Positions 55,736 to 64,000 of a DNA stretch of 64,000 nucleotides are shown here, one piece after another. A program made the position numbers and the translations under genes. The DNA is from Reticulitermes speratus (Eukaryota > Arthropoda > Insecta > Blattodea > Rhinotermitidae). The DNA lies in assembly GCA_021186555.1 (NCBI GenBank), contig JAJKFL010000006.1:4182715-4246714 (forward strand), in the 5' to 3' direction. Numbering within the stretch: position 1 is the stretch's first letter; each line of letters starts with the position of its first letter. The notes under the pieces are model-generated. The model did not search any database. It was not told where the DNA came from and worked only from the letters and a program-made list of their open reading frames with translations.

Positions 55736-56039
55736 ACCTGTTGAGGTACGAGATTGATAAAGAGTAGAAGAGTAGCCGATAATACAGAAACGGCTGGTCG
55801 CCAATGAATTCTATCTACATTCCTATCCAATCCATTCCTCCGTTTTACTTTCCTACACTAAAACTCTCACTCATAACCACAAAAGTTAGCAAATTGTGAA
55901 TGCTTCTGACAACAGAACATTACACTCACAATAACAATGTCTGGACTTCATGTGTCGTGTAGCATTCCCAAAAAATAGGACGTTTCAGGAAGTAGGCCTG
56001 TTCATATGAAGGGGTGTGACGGTAAGCGAGGTAACAGAA

Positions 56040-56245
56040 ATGGATCGAGTCAGTCGATATAGTGAGTAGACTCCGGGCTGGACGATCGAGAATTCGTGGT
56101 TCGATTCCTGGCAGGAGCATCTGGGAAATTTTGGCGCATCCTGTGTATCTGAGGCTCTTTACTGGGGTTAAAGCCGCAGGGAAGTACAGCTGACCACTGC
56201 TGTCCATTTAGTGGCCAGGTTAAGAATGCGTGAAATCATATATCT
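56040..56245 (+). mobile_element. SINE, family S1
   Basis: GATCGAGTCAGTCGATATAG head, GGTTCGATTCCTGGCAGG B box, GTGGCCAGGTTAAGAATGCG body. Confidence 0.65.
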
Positions 56246-56454
56246 ACTTTCCACAAAACAGTCTATCTTCAAGTACAAATGTCCCCTGAATATCAGTATT
56301 AGAGCCGTGCTCACGCGGCTATCTGGAACGTACATTGGGTTGCCTACATATAGGTACACTATAGCGTCTTTGGATAGCCAAAAATCAAATAAACTGAAAG
56401 TAGCGTCTACAAAATGCGTACCATAAAGGGTAAAGATTGTATATCAGCAGATAC

Positions 56455-57180
56455 CAAGCTGTATTCAAAGAGATACCCCAGCTTTATACCAAAAGATGCC
56501 CCAGCTTTATGCCAAAAGATACCTAGTTTTATACCGAAAAGATACCCCAGCTTTGTGCCAACACATTCCCCACCTTTATACCATCAGATACCCTAGCTTT
56601 ATACAAAGAGAGACGTTTTATACCAAAAGATACCCAGCTTTATACCAAAAGATACCCTAGCTTTATACCAAAAGATGCCCCAGCTTTATGCGAATATATA
56701 CCCCAGCTTTATACCAAAAGATGCCCCAGTTTTATGCGAACACATACCCCAGCTTTATACCAAAAGATACCTAGTTTTATACCGAAAAGATACCCAGCTT
56801 TGTGCCAACACATTCCCCACCTTTATACCATCAGATACCCTAGCTTTATACAAAGAGAGACGTTTTATACCAAAAGATACCCCAGCTTTATACCAAAAGA
56901 TACCCTAGCTTTATACCAAAAGATGCCCCAGCTTTATGCGAATATATACCCCAGCTTTATACCAAAAGATGCCCCAGTTTTATGCGAACACATACCCCAG
57001 CTTTATATCAAAAGATACCCTAGCTTTATACCAAAAGATACCCCAGCTTTGTGCCAACACATTCCCACCTTTATACCATCAGATACCCTAGCTTTATACA
57101 AATAGATACCCCAAATTTATGCCAACACATACGCCAGCTTTATACCAATACCTCCCCTAGGTTTGTACCACCAGATACCC
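56455..57180. repeat. 23-bp tandem array with 247-bp higher-order period
   Basis: Unit ATACCCCAGCTTTATACCAA plus AAG, about 31 copies. A distinctive block with GAGAGACGTTTTATACC recurs 247 bp apart (56608, 56855). Confidence 0.93.
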
Positions 57181-57184
57181 CAAC

Positions 57185-58340
57185 TAAATAACAACATTCA
57201 CAATGGAAAAGCAACAATGATTTTCTGGTAAAAACTTCCAGTATTACAATTATAAAATTACAGTTAAAACCTTCACAAACCTGAATAAATTGCAAAGGCC
57301 TGTTATCAATTTCACTTTTTTTTTTATAAGCAGACGTTACAAAAGAACTATGACAAATCGTACCAAATATTACCCATTTGCAAAAAAAAAGAAAAATTGC
57401 TAAAAATTTCCCTCACATTGTATTCACGTGTACAAGGGTACATCTTCTTGTACATCTCCCCTCCATTCCTTCCATTATACGACATTCAAATAGCAAAATC
57501 CTCGCATAATACAGCCCATACGCTATCACATTCCGACAGAATTCAATTTTTAGAAGTCGGATGTAGCTCAGTGCAATGCGACATCACAGAGGCCCATTCA
57601 TGAGCCCGTAGCCTGTAACACACAGCCGCCACAGGTATTAGACAGCTTATGTTGATAACAGAGGCTAGGGAGAAAGAATCGCTTGGGTTATTGGTGGTAT
57701 TCTACAGATAATAGCTCCCCTTTCCCGCCTCTTCGTTCAGTACAGCTTTTGTTACTTCTTTTATCTTCCCTTGCCTGTCGCCTGTAAAACATTCCTACCC
57801 CCAGAGTATATTGGTGCCGGAGTGATCGTTGGTGATCTGACATTTTCTCAATCCACCGATGAAGGCTTCTCGCCGTACCATGTGACTTGTTATCATGCAC
57901 TCTACTGTGTGTTTGTCTCTCACGTTTGTCAGTACTGTTAGAGAATACAGCAGCGATCACCGCATTTCATTTCAATCATAATGAAAGGACCGACTCTCAA
58001 TACCAGAATAAAGACACGGCGATGTATGTCGTGGATGACAATGTGCAGAGTGAACAATGCTGGCATTGTTTGAGACGTCTAAATTCTGTTCACACCTCCT
58101 TCCAAACATCCTCGAAATTTATCTGAGTACAAAATAAACTTTTTTTTTGAATTATATAATACGGGAAATGTTTACAATTCCATCGTCTAAATTCTATATG
58201 TCATACAATATATACTTCCGTAGTTTGAACTTGTAATGAATCATTTATGTAATAATCCATATATATAATAATACATAGATCCTCTGTTAATTCTTTTCAA
58301 GATACAATTTGTCCCTACGTTTAAATAAGCACCACGAAAA
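57185..58340. other. no gene seen
   Basis: A 90-codon minus frame at 57688-57960 has no recognisable domain. Confidence 0.4.
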
Positions 58341-58344
58341 AAAA

Positions 58345-58590
58345 AAAATGTGTGGGGGACTTCATTTATTCTCAATCCCTGCATTAGATAGAGGTAAGTG
58401 GTCAGCTTCATGCCCCGGCCTCTTTATCCTGGATACCAATGGACGAACATAGGTGTGCCCCAGAGCCGGTCTCGACGTTGCGGAAATTTCTGCCCCTGCT
58501 AAGGAATGAACCCAGATTCCTCGGTACTTCCATTCCGTAGTTGTCTCCATATAGGCCTACGTGCTCACTGAGCTATTGCGGTTCAATGTT
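58345..58590 (-). mobile_element. SINE, family S1, diverged
   Basis: Reverse body AGGTAAGTGGTCAGCTTCAT, GCCCCAGAGCCGGTCTCGAC; head complement GAGCTATTGCGG. Confidence 0.65.
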
Positions 58591-58937
58591 TCGAAATGTT
58601 TCCAATTTAACGTGTTTCATGTTTACACAACAAAATTTGGGTTTTGGCACATGCATACATGCATTTTCCTTATTTCGTAACATACACAGCATGTTCTTCT
58701 CTTATAACTGAACAGTTTCCAAAATTTTGAAACCGTCCAAAATACACGATTTTGACTGACTCATACAAGCAAGACTAAAATGGCACTGAATATTTTGATA
58801 GTAATTATAATTTTCACTTAAGAAGGTCCCGAAATAAATGTAGCAGGGAGATGTGCCATCTTACTTATGTTCTACTTGTCTATTGTTGTTTATTTAACGA
58901 CGCTTTCAAATATGTTGAATCATGCGGCGTCATGTGT

Positions 58938-59237
58938 TAGGTAAAGCAAAGCAAGGTAAAAGCAATCCCATTACAGGCCTGGACAGGCCCTTAGGGTTCC
59001 AGGAGCTTGAGGCTCCCAGATTTCTAGACAATCGGCACATGAAGGTGGTAAGGTCGTCAGCCCTACGCACCGGCCGCCTTTACCCCACAGGAAATATTCC
59101 TGGTACTCATTTCTGTTAGAGGCTGAGTCGACCCAGGGTCATAGTGCGACCGAAAGGATTATGTCAATGAAAAACTCCAATGACATCACCGGGAATCGAA
59201 CCCGCGACCTTCCGGCTTGTAGAGCAGTGCCTCAACC
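58938..59237 (-). mobile_element. SINE, family S2
   Basis: Reverse S2 with GGTAAA tail, GGCCCTTAGGGTTCCAGGAG, and CTTGTAGAGCAGTGCCTCAA in the head; the outermost 5' bases are lost. Confidence 0.75.
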
Positions 59238-59239
59238 AG

Positions 59240-59785
59240 GATTTGTGAATAACAAATTGGAAAAAAAATGTGGAAGGAAGCTGACAATTTCACGAATCAT
59301 CTTCTGCAGTTCGCCTCCACAGAATAATTACTAAATTATCAGCATTGTAAACAGGCGTAGACGAAAGACGTTTCACGTACGTTCTACAACGTAGGTTGTT
59401 ACTGTAAGAACCAATTTTTGTCCTGGAAAAGTAAAATTTCCCGTTTCTTCAGAAGTTTTTTTCACATCCATGAAGTGTATAACGTAACAAAGGCGAGAAC
59501 AGAACTCCCCTGTACACCTATTTACTCGCAAATGTGCGGTGTGCGATGTAGCAACAGATTTATTGTGTACAGCCTGCGTCTAAGCAGTCTGTCTTTTTGT
59601 CAGGAGACGGAACACGAATTGTTACGAACTTAATTAAGTGCGGTATTCCGGTATTTTGTCGTGAAATCTGTGAATTTGCGTGACTTTGTTTCCAAAATAT
59701 AAATTTTTAAAACGACACTGAAAGCGCAAGTGGTATCTCTCGTATAATTTATGTTGCATTCGCAGCCAGGCGATTGTTTCCGATT
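59240..59785. other. no gene seen
   Basis: No supported feature. Confidence 0.45.
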
Positions 59786-59791
59786 TAAAAT

Positions 59792-60053
59792 ACAACAACA
59801 AATATAAATTTACAACAACAAATATAAATTTACAACAACAAATATAAATTTACAACAACAAATATAAATTTACAACAACAAATATAAATTTACAACAACA
59901 AATATAAATTTACAACAACAAATATAAATTTACAACAACAAATATAAACTTACAACAACAAATATAAATTTACAACAACAAATATAAATTTACAACAACA
60001 AATATAAATTTACAACAACAAATATAAATTTACAACAACAAATATAAATTTAA
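59792..60053. repeat. 20-bp tandem array, 13 copies
   Basis: Unit ACAACAACAAATATAAATTT, one C/T variant. Confidence 0.96.
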
Positions 60054-60258
60054 AGACAACTTTACTTTTCACCAAACGTGATGTTGGCAACACTCAAAAT
60101 GATGGCGGACGTACATACACAAACCTCCCGGCATTGGCACCAGTCTGGTTTTCATATTTTGGAAGGTAAAAGTCACATTGTCGTCGATCACACCATGAAA
60201 ACGTATGGGGTGGTGAAGGTGTACTTCCACGCATTCTTATCCTTCGCACTAGATGTAA

Positions 60259-60524
60259 AGGTAAAGTTCTCCCTAGAACAGGCCACGAATGTCCAGAGGG
60301 GGAGTAAAGGCATAGCTCTACTCTTTCTTTAACCCTGGCACTAGATAAGGGTGGGTGGTCAACTCCACGCCCCGGCCGCTTTACCCCAGGGAAAGAGACC
60401 CGGTACCCATTGTATAGGAGGCTGTGTGGGCGGGTGCTGAAAATCTCGCTCCCACCGGGATTTGATCCTAGGACCGTCCAGCCCGTAGCGAGTCGCTATA
60501 CCTACTGAGCTATCCCGGCCCACC
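60259..60524 (-). mobile_element. SINE, family S1, complete, nested
   Basis: Flanked by identical GCACTAGATGTAA at 60246-60258 and 60525-60537. The head complement GACTGAGCTATCCCGGCCC-type end is intact and the tail is GGTAAAG. It sits inside an older S1-like SINE (about 60205-60700). Confidence 0.88.
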
Positions 60525-60709
60525 GCACTAGATGTAACTACCTTCATATCCCCACCCTTTACATGCTAGAAAGATCGTCCGGTATACAGACAATAAGAGA
60601 CCAGACGAACCTCAGGGCCGTGTGGGACGCCTTGCAGCACACACAAACCCGTTGTCCAAGAGGAGGATCAAACCACGATTCCTCGGTTACAGTAACAAGA
60701 CTGCGACAC

Positions 60710-61735
60710 GTTTAGCGTTGAATGCTACATTGCTACAGCGCATAAAAACGATCTGCATTTCGACTTTCATGATCGACGTGAAAACTGGTAAAAATTGCAC
60801 AAAAAAAGACAGCCATGTATGGTGATGAGGCTATGAGCTAGGGAAACGTTGGCGGATGGGTGGAAAGATTCAGTGGAGTTTCGGAGGACTGCTGTTTCTG
60901 CTGTGCCTTATTGGAGACCATCGATTGTAAAATGTGTTGAAGTAAAGGGATGTAACTGTCAGCGTATCAAGGACAACCGAAGGACAATTACAGATGAAGG
61001 CTAATACCCCATCAAGAGTTACCAAACTAAGAGGCTGGAATTTTTCATTTCAATGCAAGCCCAAACATTTCCAGAATTTATAATTATTTTTGTCTTTATT
61101 GGATAGGGTGTGTTGTGTGTGTGTGTATGAAAAGAGAATGGCCATACCGGATATGACATCACCGGCGCAAACAGAACAAGATCAATGCCAACAAAGGCGA
61201 CGGCAGCAGTACGCCTACACAAACAATCACTGCCTATTCGATTGTAACTCGAGAGTAACTGTTTTAAAATCGATTTTCACACAAACGAACTGAATGGCTG
61301 CGAAGTCACGATTAGCGAAAGACTTACTGTTACCTCAATCTCTGCCCTTTTATGAACAAGAGCACAGTCAAAATGTGTAGGGAGGCTTACGAACAACGAT
61401 GGTTCAACTGGAAATGTTATCGGGGAAGTCGCTAATAAAATGGCTACTGTCGTTGCCAGAATAAGCTCTGCCGTCTCAGCTTTGCTGGAGTCGCAGTTTC
61501 GAATTCCGCTCGGGAGATAGTTGCTCTGCATTTGTTTAATGACAGAGCTATGAAACTCTACATTCAGGTAAGCGTACTTATTTTTAAACAATATATTGTC
61601 ACCCAGCGTTCACATGCTGAGAGTTTGGTAAAAACAATTTACTCGCTTATTCATTCATTTATCTATTTAACTTATTACTGTATATTTAACAGCGCTTCTA
61701 ATATTCAGGTTATATCTATGTAGAACCACCCTATT
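60710..61735. other. no gene seen
   Basis: Overlapping short frames on both strands (for example 61277-61591) without recognisable domains. Confidence 0.4.
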
Positions 61736-61736
61736 C

Positions 61737-61875
61737 ATCGCGTACCGGGGTTATTTTCCGGGGGTAAAGCGGCCGAAGCGTGAAGATAACCAGTCACCTC
61801 CATCTAGTACCTAGGTTAACGATAAGTGGATATATACCTCTACTCCTCTTATACGCCATGATGCCGTGGACAGGG
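61737..61875 (+). mobile_element. SINE, family S1, 3' part only
   Basis: CCGGGGTTATTTTCCGGGGG, AAGCGGCCGAAGCGTGAAG and TACCTCTACTCCTCTTATAC. Confidence 0.6.
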
Positions 61876-61879
61876 AACA

Positions 61880-62570
61880 ATTTATCAGATTTTGTCTATA
61901 GTACGGACTGGTAGGATAATGAGTGAACAACGAACTGGAAGAGATTTGGAAGGAAGCGGGCGTGACCTAATTTGAGGAAGATGCTGCTATTCGGTACGTG
62001 CCTCGAAGGACTACGGAAAGTCACAAGAAACCTCAGACAGGAAACTATATTTCGGGACTGAGAATGGATCCCGGGACTTCCCGATTAGTAAGGAGGAATA
62101 TTATCCAACTGAAAGTGACGTCACTGCCTTTTGTGTCGTCACAAATCGTAGTTGCAAAAAGGCGAATGTCGACTTTCCAAGTTTCGGAAAACTTATAAAA
62201 ATTCCTAGAGTATTCGGCTGGGTTTATTTTCGGTGTAAATAATCACACAGATATTGCACTTTTTAAATGAGGCTTTCTTTTTTTTAAAAGACGTTCTACT
62301 CCATTTTTGTACCCCACAAAACACTTTTACTTCACAGATGTATTCACAAGACTTGGCAGATATTAAAGAGTCACAAACCACAGGCACTGCACATTAACAG
62401 CTGTTTGTTCTCATATCCATACAAAACACACAGCACAGTCTGGGCAAAACATAGACTGTCTGGACAGTAAGGGTTAGAGGTTGTAACACACAAACTGAAA
62501 TTAATTACTGTAGCTTCTGCCTTCACAGATTCTGCATCTCAACACCTGTACCGACCTCGTAATCGATATA
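61880..62570. other. no gene; dispersed 114-bp-type repeat at 62360-62480 (-)
   Basis: Minus strand 62360-62480 has CCAGACTGTGCTGTGTGTTT, GAGAACAAACAGCTGTTAAT, in the order of the unit at 3243. Confidence 0.5.
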
Positions 62571-62571
62571 T

Positions 62572-62683
62572 GTTGTTACTGTTGTTGTTGTTGTTGTTGT
62601 TGTTGTTGTCGTCGTCCTGTCACGGTATATTACAATAATTACGTTCGTCATTCATTCATTCATTCATTCATTCATTCATCCTG
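62572..62683. repeat. (TTG)n and (ATTC)n microsatellites
   Basis: TTG run at 62572-62608 and ATTC run at 62648-62680. The ATTC run abuts the LINE 3' end and may be its simple-repeat tail. Confidence 0.9.
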
Positions 62684-62983
62684 TAGTCTGTCTTACGACA
62701 GGTCCGTAGCCTCTTCATTCTGCATTCTGTCTTACGACAGGTCCGTAGCCTCTTCCAAAGCGAGTTCTCCACAGAGTGCAATCTAGTGCTTCCTCTTTCA
62801 ATTTCCAGTATCTTCTCTTTTCCTTAAGGTCATCCAGTAGCTGATTACGTCTTCTTCCTCGTCTTCCCGTCATTTCTATCCTTCCTTCTAACTTTCCTTC
62901 AATCACGTGTTTCAGAAGGCAGTTTCTACGCAAGATATGACAAATCCAGTTAGCCTTTCTTCTTTTTATTGTATGTACGATAC
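62684..62983 (-). mobile_element. LINE family L1, short copy E
   Basis: Two 39-bp tail units and the ORF C-terminus (RRNCLLKHVIEGKLEGRIEM, WRTRFGRGYGPVVRQ), 5'-truncated. A (GAAT)n tail follows on the minus strand. Confidence 0.85.
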
Positions 62984-62984
62984 T

Positions 62985-64000
62985 CCAAACTTAAATAAAG
63001 TAACCGTCAACAGACAACGTACAATATGTTACAACACCTTTGTTGCCAAGCCCAATCACTGATGCAGTGTCAACTAAATTACGTTACAAAAGACCGAATT
63101 AGAGACGACGAGTGGAAGAAACAGTCAGTGTAGGCAACATAACGTATTTTAAGCTAACAAAACTGAATTTTCCTTATAAAATTTAACAATGTTGGCACAC
63201 AGAACATTTGGTCACCCAAATAGATTCGAACAGGGTACCATCTGAATAAAAAGCCGGTGTGGTAACCATCACAGACTTTTGCGCTTTAATGTGACTGTGA
63301 AGAGGAAAGCAACAATAATCACATTTCGTTCGACTACAACAAAACTGACATACAATATTCCAACACAAGACACGAGCGAAGGTAAATAAGACGTGCATAT
63401 AAAAATATGGAATAGACCGTATCTCTGGCAACATGCGCGCTGCCTAGCGGCGGGCGGTAGAAGTGGTGGTGGCTGCCTTTCCTCTTTCCATGCAGCCAGC
63501 ACATTGAAGCTCTGATTCTCTTCTCTTTATGTTCCTATTGAAGTCGGGGTGCTGAATGCTACTCAATTTTGTCTCCAACAATGCTAAAATCACATCGAAC
63601 AGTTCAACAACTGATCCTATTAAGCAACTCTCTGTAACACTCTCTCGCCGTCTCCAGGATTTACTGTATGGGCCCCCACGAGGGGCGGGGCGGGACGGGA
63701 ATGCGCTACCCTATTCCCCCCCCCCCCCCCCGCGACTATTTGTACTGTTCAGTTCATTATGATGTATACAATGAAGCTTTTCTTTAAGCATTCTATTCAA
63801 GCTACGTAACTCTATCTTTCTCTTTCTCCTAAGGGATGTCCTTAAATCCCTTCCTCCTTTTTTGTTCCCCTTCACTTCCCAACCACACCCTTCCAATAAA
63901 CCCCCCACCCCCCGGTACCATCCCCCGTACTTCTGTTCCCATCATCTAAACCCTATTTTCTACGGAAAAGTAATTTTCGAAGAGTCTTTTGTTTCGTTGT
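62985..64000. other. no gene seen
   Basis: C runs at 63715-63732. No coding signal with support. Confidence 0.45.

Noticed and set aside
61277-61591. 104-codon minus-strand frame
   Set aside because: No recognisable domain; overlapped by equally open short frames.

Overview
The window is animal nuclear DNA, almost certainly from an insect. It holds one recognisable host gene, a SoxB2-class HMG-box transcription factor (Sox21 type) on the + strand. Exon 1 is at about 2812-3023 and exon 2 at 36078-36693, separated by a 33-kb intron that cuts the HMG box. The very repeat-rich sequence, the many tRNA-derived SINEs and the LINE C-terminal proteins resemble what I recall of cockroach genomes (Blattodea, Periplaneta-like). 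That identification is inference; the sequence itself only supports 'large repeat-rich insect genome'.

Layout. 1-1780: flanking DNA with a hairpin MITE, the tail of a hAT-type transposase and fold-back sequences. 1900-2811: candidate promoter (two CCAAT boxes, GC box, TATAAA) and a presumed 5' leader. 2812-3023: exon 1. 3024-36077: intron, made largely of tandem arrays (114, 38, 49, 20, 12, 27, 21, 39, 22 and 61-bp units), tRNA-derived SINEs, 5'-truncated LINEs, TIR elements and fold-back elements. 36078-36693: exon 2. 36694-64000: downstream DNA with no convincing host gene, but further arrays (17, 33, 109, 23, 20 bp), SINEs, LINE tails and MITEs.

The most interesting non-genic signal is a family of short stem-loop motifs, CTGANGA-Y-stem-loop-stem-GAAAC, seen about a dozen times on both strands. 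They are often paired head to head in fold-back structures, including a perfect 83-bp-arm palindrome at 15039-15210. The motif carries the hammerhead ribozyme core and resembles the small hammerhead variants known from Penelope-like retroelements, but has one extra pyrimidine after the CTGANGA box. A second strong signal is a LINE family whose 3' end is a variable array of a 39-bp unit containing the end of its own ORF and its stop codon. Copies with clear target-site duplications are present.

Nearly all long open reading frames outside Sox are by-products of tandem arrays with unit lengths divisible by three. They are not annotated as genes.
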